A DNA stretch of 54,294 bases from Pseudomonas putida (GTDB lineage: Bacteria > Pseudomonadota > Gammaproteobacteria > Pseudomonadales > Pseudomonadaceae), in the NCBI RefSeq assembly GCF_028682175.1, contig NZ_JANHKS010000039.1, forward strand, positions 1 through 54,294, written 5' to 3'. The translations under genes and the position numbers were made by a program. This document shows positions 33,333 to 43,149 of the stretch, piece after piece. Position 1 is the stretch's first letter; each line of letters begins with the position of its first letter. The notes under the pieces are model-generated. The model ran no database searches and was not told the origin of the DNA. It saw nothing but the letters and a program-made list of their open reading frames with translations.

Positions 33333-34261
33333 GGGAACAGCTCCTCGAACAGGGTGATCAGGGCGGCATTGGTCTGGGCATTGCGGGCAATGTCCGCTTC
33401 GCTCCAGCGTTCTGCAGGCGGCTGATCGGATTTCGCCTCCCAGCGCTTGAGCGGATTGCTGAACGCCGGGGGCGCGAACTCGCCGCAGACGTCGATGCCC
33501 AGCACCCGGGTGCTAGCGGCCAAGGTGCGGATGGCGTCGAGCAGATGGCTCAGGCGCATGCCGCCCTGGTCCCAGTTGGTGGCGGCGTCTTCGCAGGCGA
33601 GCACGTCCTTGTCGATGGTGATCCACACCGCATCGGTGGGCAGGCTGGCGACCAGTTGTTCGAGGAACACCGGCCAGTCCACCTCGGCCAGGTTGTGCCA
33701 GTGCAGGTGACCGTCGATTTGCCGATGACCGGGTCCGTCGCCGATCCTGCCCCAGACTTTCGAGGGCGGATGGCGCCAGGGGAACAATTGCAGGTCACCG
33801 CGCCTGAGTGCGCCGAGATTGCCGCCCTTGAGCTGCGGGCTTTGCAGGTCATCGCTGCAAGGCCCGAGGGTGATGACGCGTTGTACGTTGGGCAGCTTGA
33901 GCGCGCGATTGACCCACGAGCCGCAGTGGCGGCGGGGCGCGAAGTGCACCCAGTCCGGGTGGTTGTCGAAGTGGATCAGCGTGACCGGCTCGGGCAGGTC
34001 GGTGAGCAGGGCAGGGGTCAGGTGGTGATAGTCGCCGGAGCCGACGAAGAAGATTTCCGGCCGGTTGCCCAATGGCCTGGCGCGGTGGTCCAGATGCCCG
34101 GCGAAGCGCTGGTAATTGTTTTCAGTGGACCAGAGCCGCAATACCGGCCCCAGGGCCAGCAGGTCAAGCCGCGTGGCACGTCCGTCCTGCAGTCGGTCCT
34201 TGATCGGTGCCTGCTGCGTGAGGCTGTGATCGAGATCGAGAATGTTCAAGGTTGCCTTCAC
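33329..34261 (-). CDS. Ureohydrolase/arginase-superfamily protein
   Basis: A 310-residue protein with the dinuclear metal signature of the arginase/agmatinase/HDAC superfamily: GSGDYHH near 75–80, HFDNHPDW at 98–104 (Asp99, His101, Asp103) and TIDKDVL at 216–221 (Asp217, Asp219). The ligand set is complete, so it is probably active on a guanidino, amidine or amide group. It is far from known arginases in the rest of the sequence. The GTG at 34261 is the first possible start, since a TGA lies six bases upstream in frame. First gene of the second sigma-54 operon. Confidence 0.75.
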   Translation of the reverse strand: MKATLNILDLDHSLTQQAPIKDRLQDGRATRLDLLALGPVLRLWSTENNYQRFAGHLDHRARPLGNRPEIFFVGSGDYHHLTPALLTDLPEPVTLIHFDNHPDWVHFAPRRHCGSWVNRALKLPNVQRVITLGPCSDDLQSPQLKGGNLGALRRGDLQLFPWRHPPSKVWGRIGDGPGHRQIDGHLHWHNLAEVDWPVFLEQLVASLPTDAVWITIDKDVLACEDAATNWDQGGMRLSHLLDAIRTLAASTRVLGIDVCGEFAPPAFSNPLKRWEAKSDQPPAERWSEADIARNAQTNAALITLFEELFP

Positions 34262-34331
34262 CCATCAAATGCCGCCCCGGACACCGGGTCCATGGCCATG
34301 AACACCGGCCGGGCGGGCCTTTCAGGGGGAT

Positions 34332-34347
34332 TGCAAAGGGTGGGCCA
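34332..34347 (-). promoter_or_regulatory. Sigma-54-type promoter of the ureohydrolase–acyltransferase operon
   Basis: On the minus strand the bases read TGGCCCACCCTTTGCA, with GG and GC ten bases apart. TGGC at -24 and TTGCA at -12 are close to consensus. The start of transcription would be near 34321, about 60 bases before the GTG. Confidence 0.7.
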
Positions 34348-34400
34348 AGGGTTTGAACGAGACCTGAACAGGGAGCAAGGCCGGTTCTGCGTCCACCGTC

Positions 34401-34491
34401 CTGTAGGAGTGAGCTTGCTCGCGATTGCAGTAATCCAGGCACATATGTGGTACTTGGAAGGACGCCATCGCGAGCAAGCTCACTCCTACAG
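34401..34491. repeat. REPIN, family B
   Basis: CTGTAGGAGTGAGCTTGCTC at 34401–34420 pairs with the arm ending GCTCACTCCTACAG at 34491. It sits between aauR and the sigma-54 promoter at 34332, where an upstream activator site for that promoter would be expected. Confidence 0.88.
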
Positions 34492-34536
34492 GAGTTTGCG
34501 AAGGCCAGGGAGGTAGGACCAGGCTAACAAGACGAA

Positions 34537-35862
<1,326 letters not shown>

Positions 35863-35907
35863 TCGAAACTCTCATCCTTATTGGATCTGCTGCGGCCATA
35901 CTCCGAC

Positions 35908-36001
35908 CCCGTAGCAGCACGGCTTGCCGGCGGGAGCGTTGTGTCAGGCGATGCATCTTTCACAGATCCACCGCCCCGCCGGCAAGCCGTGCTGCTACGG
36001 G
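35908..36001. repeat. REPIN, family A, between aauS and aauR
   Basis: CCCGTAGCAGCACGGCTTGC at 35908–35927 and the inverted arm ending GCTGCTACGG at 36000. It occupies most of the 153-base gap between the stop of aauS and the start of aauR. Confidence 0.88.
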
Positions 36002-36015
36002 GGCTCTAATCCCCT

Positions 36016-37908
36016 TCATGCGCTGGCCTTTGGACGATCAACCAACGGCAAAACCAGCACGAACATCGTGCCGCCTTCGGCAGGATCCTCGGCGTTGAGA
36101 CTGCCACCGGCGGCGGCTGCCAGGCTGGCCGACAGGGTCAAGCCCAACCCCAGCCCCTGCTCACCCGGCTTGGTGGTGAAAAACGGTTCGAACAGGTGCT
36201 TGCGCGCTTCGGCGTCGATGCCGTGGCCGTTGTCGCGAACCCGCAGCCGATAACGGCCCTCGCACATGTCGCCCTGCAACCAGAGCACGGGCAGGGGCTG
36301 TGCCTGCATGGCGTCCAGCGCGTTGCCGATCAGGTTGACCAGAATCTGTTCAAGGCGAGTCTGATCGATCGCAAGCTCGACATCCTGAAACTCCTGATGC
36401 AGGTCCAGCGCGCTGTTTTCCAGACGCCCGGCCAGCAATTGCAGCGCGGCATCGACGGCCTTGCCCAGCGACGCCTGGCCCTTGTCTTCGCCACGCCGGG
36501 CAAAGGCGCGCAGGCTGGCGGTGATGCGGCCCATGCGGTCCACCAGATCGTTAATGGTGCGCAGGTTGGTGCTGGCGGTGTCCAGCGCGCCGCGCTCAAT
36601 GAAACGCACGGTGTTGCCCGACAAGGTGCGCAACGCGGCCAAGGGCTGGTTGAGTTCGTGGGCGATGCTGGTGGACATCTGACCGATGGCAGCCAGCTTG
36701 CCGGCCTGTACCAGTTCGTCCTGGGCCTGGCGCAACGTTTCTTCGGCCTGACGCCGCTCACGAATCTGCCCCTTGAGGCGTTCGTTGCTGGCGCGCAGGT
36801 CGGCGGTGCGTTCGGTAATCCGGCGCTCGAGTTCGTTGTTGGCCTGCTCCAGCGCTTCGCGGGCGGCCAGACGCACGGAAATCACCTTGCGCCGCTCGTT
36901 CCAGGCAATCAGCAGAAAGGTCACCAGGGCAAAGGCCACGGCCACCAGCATCCCCTGGTTGGCGGCTTCCCGGCGCAGGTCTTCAAGCGGCGTCAGCAGG
37001 GTCAGGTGCCAGGGCGTGTCGGCCAGGTCGCGGGTCTGGGCCAGGTAACTGACCACAGTGTGTTCATGATCGACACTGACGTTGGCAGGGAAGGTCAGCT
37101 TCTCCACGCCGTCGGCAATCGATTCACGCTCCAGCGGCACCAACTCGTTGAGCGGCCACCAGTAATACTGCAGGCTGCGCGCCAGGCGCTCCTTGATGTC
37201 AGCTGTCAGCGGGCGCACCGATTTCAGACGTCGGGCCGGGTCGCTGGACAGAATGATGATGCCGTTCTCGTCACTGACGAAGGCTTCCAGACGCGCCCGC
37301 TGCCAGCGCTCTTCCAGCGCTTCCAGACGCACCTTGATCACCGCCACGCCGATGATCTTGCCTTTCTCTTCAAGCCCGTGGGCCAGGTAGTAACCGGGCT
37401 CGCCGGTGGTGCTGCCGATGCCGTAGAAGCGGCCGGGCAGGCCACGAATCGCGTCCTGATAATAGGCACGGAAGGACAGGTCTTCGCCCAGGTAACTGTC
37501 AGCGTCACGCCAGTTGCTGGTGGCGAGCACGCGGCCGGTGGTGTCCAGCACATAGATGGCGCGGCTGCGGCTGCGGCGGTTCAGCCCTTCGAGGTAGTCA
37601 TTGACCTTGACCCGTAATTCGGGCGACGGATCGTTGAGCAGGTCGGAGACATTGGATTCGAGCTCCAGCACGCTGGGCAGGTAGTTGTATTTGTTGATTT
37701 CGCTTTCGACGGTACGCGCGTGCAACTCAAGCTGGCGCTGGCCGTTCTCGCCCAGAGCCTGGATGCCGTTCTTTTCGCTGTACAGATAGGTGAAGTAGCC
37801 CAGCGCGATCATCAGCAGGATGACCAGCGGCGGCAGGAACAGTTGGCGGATCAGGCGGGGTTTCACGGCAAGTGATGGTGGCGCGCTAAGAGGTGGATCG
37901 CATTTCAT
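36016..37908 (-). CDS. aauS: Sensor histidine kinase AauS (DctB-like)
   Basis: A 630-residue membrane kinase. Transmembrane segments lie near 19–42 and near 310–335 and bracket a periplasmic double-Cache-type sensor region. A coiled-coil stretch (about 345–410) leads to HisKA with His in TSIAHELNQPLAALR, and an HATPase with NLIGNALDAM, NGHGID and GLGLGL. It senses acidic amino acids in the P. putida system. The ATG at 37908 follows AGGAC by about nine bases; an ATG at 37944 lacks a ribosome-binding site. Confidence 0.87.
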   Translation of the reverse strand: MKCDPPLSAPPSLAVKPRLIRQLFLPPLVILLMIALGYFTYLYSEKNGIQALGENGQRQLELHARTVESEINKYNYLPSVLELESNVSDLLNDPSPELRVKVNDYLEGLNRRSRSRAIYVLDTTGRVLATSNWRDADSYLGEDLSFRAYYQDAIRGLPGRFYGIGSTTGEPGYYLAHGLEEKGKIIGVAVIKVRLEALEERWQRARLEAFVSDENGIIILSSDPARRLKSVRPLTADIKERLARSLQYYWWPLNELVPLERESIADGVEKLTFPANVSVDHEHTVVSYLAQTRDLADTPWHLTLLTPLEDLRREAANQGMLVAVAFALVTFLLIAWNERRKVISVRLAAREALEQANNELERRITERTADLRASNERLKGQIRERRQAEETLRQAQDELVQAGKLAAIGQMSTSIAHELNQPLAALRTLSGNTVRFIERGALDTASTNLRTINDLVDRMGRITASLRAFARRGEDKGQASLGKAVDAALQLLAGRLENSALDLHQEFQDVELAIDQTRLEQILVNLIGNALDAMQAQPLPVLWLQGDMCEGRYRLRVRDNGHGIDAEARKHLFEPFFTTKPGEQGLGLGLTLSASLAAAAGGSLNAEDPAEGGTMFVLVLPLVDRPKASA

Positions 37909-38022
37909 CACAGTCGTCCTGGACCGACCAGCCGTGCGTGTCATTGATGGTGAACACGCACGGCCGGTGGTTGTGTGCCCTTGTGGGGCTATGCCCTCGT
38001 GAGGCTAAAAACGAAAAGGCTG

Positions 38023-38757
38023 TTAGTGCTGCAGGATCTTGTTCAGGAAGTGCTGGGCGCGTTCGGAACGAGCGTTGATGTCGCCGAAGAACTCTTCCTT
38101 GGGGCAGTCTTCAATGATCTGGCCCTTGTCCATGAAGATCACGCGGTCGGCCACCTTGCGGGCGAAGCCCATTTCGTGGGTCACGCACATCATGGTCATG
38201 CCTTCGTGGGCAAGCTGCACCATCACGTCGAGCACTTCGTTGACCATTTCCGGGTCGAGTGCCGAAGTCGGTTCGTCGAACAGCATCACGATCGGGTCCA
38301 TCGCCAGCGCGCGGGCAATCGCCACACGTTGCTGCTGGCCGCCGGAGAGCTGGCCCGGATGCTTGTGGGCGTGGGCCGACAGACCGACGCGCTCAAGCAA
38401 CTGCAGGCCTTTTTTGGTGGCTTCTTCCTTGCTGCGGCCCAGCACCTTGATCTGCGCGATGGTCAGGTTCTCGGTGATGGTCAGGTGCGGGAACAGCTCG
38501 AAATGCTGGAACACCATGCCCACACGCGAACGCAGTTTCGGCAGATTGGTCTTCGGATCGGCGATAGAGGTGCCATCGACCTCGATGTCGCCTTTCTGGA
38601 ACGGCTCAAGGGCGTTGACGCACTTGATCAGGGTCGATTTGCCCGAGCCGGACGGCCCGCACACCACGATCACTTCGCCTTTCTTGACCTCGGTGCTGCA
38701 ATCGGTCAGCACCTGGAAGTCCCCATACCACTTGTTGATATTTTTGATGGAAATCAT
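38023..38757 (-). CDS. aatP: Glutamate/aspartate ABC transporter ATPase
   Basis: A 244-residue ATPase of the polar amino acid ABC family. Walker A is GPSGSGKST, the signature LSGGQQQR, Walker B VMLFDEPTSALD and the switch histidine lies in CVTHEMGFARK. It matches GltL/AatP, which powers Glu/Asp (and Gln/Asn) uptake. Its start overlaps the second permease stop by four bases. Last gene of the aatJQMP operon. Confidence 0.93.
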   Translation of the reverse strand: MISIKNINKWYGDFQVLTDCSTEVKKGEVIVVCGPSGSGKSTLIKCVNALEPFQKGDIEVDGTSIADPKTNLPKLRSRVGMVFQHFELFPHLTITENLTIAQIKVLGRSKEEATKKGLQLLERVGLSAHAHKHPGQLSGGQQQRVAIARALAMDPIVMLFDEPTSALDPEMVNEVLDVMVQLAHEGMTMMCVTHEMGFARKVADRVIFMDKGQIIEDCPKEEFFGDINARSERAQHFLNKILQH

Positions 38758-39419
38758 ACGGCTAACCTTTTCTGCATGAGCTTGACCAGACGCGAGGCCG
38801 CGAAGCTGATCGTGAAGTACACCAGACCTGCGATGACCAGGAACTCATTGGAACGGCCAATGATGTCGCCGCTGGCGCGGGCCGAGTTGAGGAAGTCGAC
38901 CAGACCGACCGTGTACACAAGCGAAGTGTCCTGAAACAGGATGATGCTCTGCTGCAACAGCAGCGGGGTCATCTTGCGGAACGCCTGGGGCAGGATGATC
39001 AGGCGCATCATCTGGCCGTAGGTCATGCCCAGGGCTTGGGCTGCGCCCATCTGGCCACGGGAGATCGACTGCACGCCGGCACGCACGATTTCGCAGAAGT
39101 ACGCCGCCTCGAACATCATGAACGCCACGACGCAGGAGGTGAACGCACCGACCGGGGTGTCTTCGCCGGTGATCCAGCGCAGCACGAACGGCACCGCCAG
39201 GTAGAACCAGGTGATGACCAGCAGCAGCGGGATCGAACGGAAATAGTTGACGTAGGCGCCGGCGATGCGCGACATCCACTTGCTCGGTGACAGGCGCATC
39301 AGGGCCAGGATCGTGCCGAGCACGATGCCGCCCACAACGCCCATCGCCATGAGCTTGAGGGTCATGAGCATGCCGTTCCACAGGCCCGGAATGGCGGGAA
39401 CGATTCCAGAGAAGTCCAT
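38754..39419 (-). CDS. aatM: Glutamate/aspartate ABC permease subunit
   Basis: A 221-residue polar amino acid ABC permease with five hydrophobic segments. The EAA loop FEAAYFCEIVRAGVQSISRG, followed by QMGAAQALGM, is the ATPase contact. Corresponds to GltK/AatM. Its ATG shares one base with the preceding stop codon (TAATG), so translation is coupled. Confidence 0.92.
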   Translation of the reverse strand: MDFSGIVPAIPGLWNGMLMTLKLMAMGVVGGIVLGTILALMRLSPSKWMSRIAGAYVNYFRSIPLLLVITWFYLAVPFVLRWITGEDTPVGAFTSCVVAFMMFEAAYFCEIVRAGVQSISRGQMGAAQALGMTYGQMMRLIILPQAFRKMTPLLLQQSIILFQDTSLVYTVGLVDFLNSARASGDIIGRSNEFLVIAGLVYFTISFAASRLVKLMQKRLAV

Positions 39420-40165
39420 TATTTACCTCCCACGGAAATCAGGCCCGGCACGGCGACTTTCTTCTCGATCAGACGCATGAGCAGCATCAGGCTCATGTTC
39501 AGCGTGAAGTAGATCAGGGTGGCCAGGGTGAAGGCTTCGAACAGGTTCGCAGAGAATTCGGCGGTCTGTTTGGTCTGGGCGAGCAACTCCATCAGACCGA
39601 TCAGCGAGGCCACCGACGAGTTCTTGAACACGTTGAGGAATTCGGAGGTAAGCGGCGGAATGATGATCCGGTAAGCCTGCGGCAGCAGCACGTTCCAGTA
39701 GATCTGCGGCAGTTTGAAACCCATGGCGCGTGCGGCGGATTCCTGGCCGCGAGGCAACGCCTGGATACCGGTACGCACTTGTTCGCAAACCCGTGCGGCG
39801 GTGAACAGGCCCAGGCACACGACAACGCTCAGGAAAGCCGAGGTGGTCGGGTTCAGGTCCTGCTTGTACCACTCCTGCAGGTTCTCGGGCAGCAGGTCGG
39901 GTACCAGGAAGTACCAGATGAACAACTGCACCAGCAGTGGCACGTTACGGAAAATTTCCACGTAGACCGTGGCAATGGTGGACACGATGCGGTTGGGCAC
40001 CGTACGCATCACCCCGAGCACGGAGCCCAGAATCAGCGCGATGATCCAGGCGACGATGGAGATGCCGATAGTCCAGCCCAGGCCGGAAACGTACCAGTCC
40101 AGATAGGTCTCGGTACCCACGCCAGTGGACTTGAAGAACACGCCCCAGTCCCAATTGTAATTCAT
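39419..40165 (-). CDS. aatQ: Glutamate/aspartate ABC permease subunit
   Basis: A 248-residue ABC permease with five hydrophobic segments. The EAA loop reads TAARVCEQVRTGIQALPRG, then QESAARAMGF. Corresponds to GltJ/AatQ and would form the membrane channel with the next gene's product. It is separated from the binding-protein gene by 119 bases that contain a stem-loop. Confidence 0.92.
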   Translation of the reverse strand: MNYNWDWGVFFKSTGVGTETYLDWYVSGLGWTIGISIVAWIIALILGSVLGVMRTVPNRIVSTIATVYVEIFRNVPLLVQLFIWYFLVPDLLPENLQEWYKQDLNPTTSAFLSVVVCLGLFTAARVCEQVRTGIQALPRGQESAARAMGFKLPQIYWNVLLPQAYRIIIPPLTSEFLNVFKNSSVASLIGLMELLAQTKQTAEFSANLFEAFTLATLIYFTLNMSLMLLMRLIEKKVAVPGLISVGGK

Positions 40166-40219
40166 CAGGGTCTCCCCTCTGATCGATCGTTATGCACGCA
40201 CACCGCTTTGCAGCGGCTT

Positions 40220-40244
40220 CCGGGAAGGTCGATGACCTCCCCGG
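40220..40244 (-). other. Intercistronic stem-loop between aatJ and aatQ
   Basis: CCGGGAAGGTC (40220–40230) pairs with GACCTCCCCGG (40234–40244) with one mismatch around a three-base loop. Such structures often protect the binding-protein mRNA and lower read-through, giving more binding protein than permease. Confidence 0.6.
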
Positions 40245-40284
40245 GAGTCAGGCTTTCACTTGTGAAGCATAGAAAGGGAAGGGC

Positions 40285-41202
40285 TTATGCCTTCTTCTCT
40301 GGCGCTGGCTTGTCGTTCGGGTTCTCGATCAGCTTCTTGAGTTCAGGGCTCATCGGGAATTCAAGGTTCAGGCCTTTTGGAGGGATTGGCTGGGTGAACC
40401 ACTTGGCGTAGATCTTGTTGATCTCGCCCGACTTGTAGAGGCCGACAATCGCGTCGTCCACGGCTTTCTTGAAGGCAGGGTCGTCTTTGCGAACCATGCA
40501 GCCGTAGATTTCATAGGATTGCGGAGTGCCGGTCACGTGCCAGTCGGTTGGCTTCTTGGCCTTGGCCATTTCGCCTGCCAGCAGGGCGTCGTCCATCATG
40601 AACGCGACAGCGCGGCCCGATTCCAGCATCTGGAAGGATTCGCCGTGGTCTTTGGCGGAGATGACGTTCATGCCCATCTGCTTGTCAGCGTTCATCGCCT
40701 TGATGATGCGCTCGGACGTGGTACCAGCGGTGGTCACGACGTTCTTGCCTTTCAGGTCGTCGAAATCGTTGTACGACGAGCCGGTCTTGGTCAGCAGGCG
40801 AGTACCGATTTCGAAGATGCCGACCGAGAAGTCGACTTGCTGGGCGCGTTCGGCGTTGTTGGTGGTCGAGCCACATTCAACGTCGACGGTACCGTTCTGC
40901 ACCAGCGGGATACGGGTCTGCGAAGTGACCAGGTTGTAGTTGACCTTCAGGTCAGGCTTGTTCAGGTCTTTCTTGATGGCTTCGACGATTGCCAGCTGGA
41001 TGTCGTGGGAGTAGCCGACTGGCTTGCCGGAGGCATCCGCGATGTAGGAGAACGGAATCGACGAGTCGCGGTGGCCCAGGGTGATGGTGCCCGAATCATT
41101 GATTTTCTTCAGGGTGCCGGTCAGTTCGGCGGCGGAAACCGGGGTGCTGATCAAAGCGGCTGCAGCAATGGCCACGCCCAGAATGTGGGGAACGATACGC
41201 AT
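40285..41202 (-). CDS. aatJ: Glutamate/aspartate ABC substrate-binding protein
   Basis: A 305-residue periplasmic binding protein. The signal peptide IVPHILGVAIAAAALISTPV is cleaved near residue 24 (VSAAE). The family 3 solute-binding signature is in GHRDSSIPFSYIADASGKPV and GYSHDI. Matches GltI/AatJ, which captures glutamate and aspartate. Expression should depend on the sigma-54 promoter and AauR-type sites upstream. Confidence 0.93.
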   Translation of the reverse strand: MRIVPHILGVAIAAAALISTPVSAAELTGTLKKINDSGTITLGHRDSSIPFSYIADASGKPVGYSHDIQLAIVEAIKKDLNKPDLKVNYNLVTSQTRIPLVQNGTVDVECGSTTNNAERAQQVDFSVGIFEIGTRLLTKTGSSYNDFDDLKGKNVVTTAGTTSERIIKAMNADKQMGMNVISAKDHGESFQMLESGRAVAFMMDDALLAGEMAKAKKPTDWHVTGTPQSYEIYGCMVRKDDPAFKKAVDDAIVGLYKSGEINKIYAKWFTQPIPPKGLNLEFPMSPELKKLIENPNDKPAPEKKA

Positions 41203-41328
41203 CTGTTAATCCTCGACTTTGTTTTTCTTATGGGTCCGGTGTTGGGTCGGCCCTATCGTTTCAGAACGCTACAACGGCGGCCCAGACAGGCGGCACGCTA
41301 CATCGGAGCAATCGTGCATGAGTGTAGA

Positions 41329-41344
41329 GCATGAGTCATGCCAA
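41329..41344 (-). promoter_or_regulatory. Sigma-54-type promoter of aatJ
   Basis: On the minus strand the bases read TGGCATGACTCATGCT, with GG and GC ten bases apart. Transcription would start near 41318, leaving a leader of about 115 bases. Confidence 0.7.
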
Positions 41345-41418
41345 GCACGTGACAGCTGATAACAGATTGAAAATAAAGGGAATTTATTTTGAGATGAGTG
41401 CGAGGAGGGCTGTGGCCG

Positions 41419-41432
41419 TCCGGGATGCCGAA
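41419..41432. promoter_or_regulatory. AauR-type activator site 2 (one mismatch)
   Basis: TCCGGGATGCCGAA differs at one base from TTCGG-N4-CCGAA, the motif I recall for P. putida AauR. It lies about 100–114 bases upstream of the predicted start and 31 bases from the other site, centre to centre. Confidence 0.65.
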
Positions 41433-41449
41433 TGGCCAGTAGTATTGCG

Positions 41450-41463
41450 TTCGGAAATCCGAA
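41450..41463. promoter_or_regulatory. AauR-type activator site 1 (exact)
   Basis: TTCGGAAATCCGAA is a perfect TTCGG-N4-CCGAA palindrome. It lies about 132–145 bases upstream of the predicted sigma-54 start, next to a REPIN. Confidence 0.78.
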
Positions 41464-41478
41464 TGGGAGGGGGCGCTT

Positions 41479-41566
41479 GTAGGAGCGCGCTTGCCCGCGA
41501 TGACGGTGTGCCTGTGACGTTGATGACGTCTGACACACTGCGGTCGCGGGCAAGCGCGCTCCTACA
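41479..41566. repeat. REPIN, family B (GCGCGCTTGCCCGCGA type)
   Basis: TGTAGGAGCGCGCTTGCCCG at 41479–41498 pairs with the inverted arm ending GCGCGCTCCTACA at 41566. It fills the gap between the AauR sites and the end of glpD. Confidence 0.87.
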
Positions 41567-41584
41567 GTGGGGCGGTGTAGGAGG

Positions 41585-43123
41585 TCAGGCGGCTTCTATG
41601 GTGCTTTTATGGCGAGCGATCTTGTCCAGGTACGCCTGCACCTTCTGCTGTTCTTCAGCCGTGGTGAACAGGCCCAGCTTGGTCCGGCGCCACAGGATGT
41701 CCTCGGCCTGAGTCACCCATTCGGCCCGGCACAGGTAATCCACTTCGGCGCTGTACAACCCGCCGCCCAGGTGCTCGCCCATGTCGGCCAGGCTTTGCAC
41801 GCCATCGACGATCTGCCAACTGCGCGAGCCGTAGGTGATGGCCCAGCGCCTGGCGATTTCAGCGGGCAGCCAACTGCAGCGTTGTTGCAGGTCGCTGGCC
41901 AGTTGCACCGGGATGGTCATGTTTTCGCCGCCAGGCAGGCTGGTCTTGGCGGTCCAGCTTCCCTTCATCTGGGGGAAGAACGGCGCCAACTGCTGCATCG
42001 CCGATTCGGCCAGCTTGCGGTAGGTGGTCAGCTTGCCGCCGAACACCGAGAGGATCGGCGCCTCCGTGGCATCGCCCGACAGGGCCAGGGTGTAGTCCCG
42101 GGTAATGGCCGACGGGTTATCGGATTCGTCATTGCACAGCGGACGCACGCCTGAGTACGTGCGAATGATGTCGCTGCGGCTCAGTTGCTTCTTGAAGTGC
42201 TCATTGACGATCTTCAGCAGGTAATCGGTTTCGCCATCGGTGATCGCCACCTTCGCCGGGTCGCCGGTGTATTCGCGGTCCGTGGTGCCGATGATGGTGA
42301 ACCGTTCCATGTAAGGAATGGTGAAGACGATGCGCTGGTCTTCGTTCTGCAGAATGAAGGCGTTTTCACCCTCGTACAGCTTCGGCACGATCAGGTGACT
42401 GCCCTGGATCAGGCGGATGCCGTACTTGGATTCCAGTTTCAGGTCTTCGCGAATGAACCTGGCGACCCACGGGCCCGCCGCGTTCACCAGCGCCTTGGCG
42501 CGAACCGAGAACTGGGTGCCGTCGCTGCGTTCCATTTCCAGTTGCCACAGGCCACCGTTGCGACGGGCGCTCAGGCAGCGGGTGCGGGTGTGCAGGTGCG
42601 CGCCGTGTTCGCGGGCGGCCATGGCGTTGAGCACCACCAGGCGTGCATCGTCGACCCAGCAGTCGGAATATTCGAAACCGCGGGTGATCGAGCTGTTCAG
42701 CGGGCTGTTGGCACCGAAGCGCAGGTTTTTCGAGGCCGGCAGTTTTTCCCGCTTGCCCAGGTGGTCATACAGGAACAGGCCGGCGCGAATCATCCACGCC
42801 GGACGCAGGTGCGGGCGGTGGGGCAGCACGAAGCGCATCGGCTTGACGATGTGCGGGGCCTTTTCCAGCAGCACTTCACGTTCAGCCAGGGCTTCTCGCA
42901 CCAGGCGGAATTCGTAATGTTCCAGGTAACGCAGGCCGCCGTGGATCAGCTTGCTGCTGGCCGAGGAGGTGTGGCTGGCCAGATCGTCCTTTTCGCAGAG
43001 GAACACCGAAAGGCCACGGCCCGAAGCATCCGCCGCGATCCCGACACCATTGATCCCGCCACCGATGACGGCGATGTCGTAGACCTCTGAAAGGGGTGGA
43101 GCAGGGAACGCTGAGTGGGCCAT
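41585..43123 (-). CDS. glpD: Aerobic glycerol-3-phosphate dehydrogenase
   Basis: A 512-residue membrane-associated FAD enzyme that oxidises glycerol 3-phosphate to dihydroxyacetone phosphate and passes electrons to quinone. The FAD-binding motif IAVIGGGINGVGIA is at the N-terminus; IHGGLRYLEHYEFRLVREAL and NAAGPWV are typical of GlpD. Full length. It is preceded by candidate GlpR operators and separated from glpR by 277 bases with a REPIN. Confidence 0.95.
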   Translation of the reverse strand: MAHSAFPAPPLSEVYDIAVIGGGINGVGIAADASGRGLSVFLCEKDDLASHTSSASSKLIHGGLRYLEHYEFRLVREALAEREVLLEKAPHIVKPMRFVLPHRPHLRPAWMIRAGLFLYDHLGKREKLPASKNLRFGANSPLNSSITRGFEYSDCWVDDARLVVLNAMAAREHGAHLHTRTRCLSARRNGGLWQLEMERSDGTQFSVRAKALVNAAGPWVARFIREDLKLESKYGIRLIQGSHLIVPKLYEGENAFILQNEDQRIVFTIPYMERFTIIGTTDREYTGDPAKVAITDGETDYLLKIVNEHFKKQLSRSDIIRTYSGVRPLCNDESDNPSAITRDYTLALSGDATEAPILSVFGGKLTTYRKLAESAMQQLAPFFPQMKGSWTAKTSLPGGENMTIPVQLASDLQQRCSWLPAEIARRWAITYGSRSWQIVDGVQSLADMGEHLGGGLYSAEVDYLCRAEWVTQAEDILWRRTKLGLFTTAEEQQKVQAYLDKIARHKSTIEAA

Positions 43124-43149
43124 CGGGGCCTCCTGTCTGGAATTCGATC

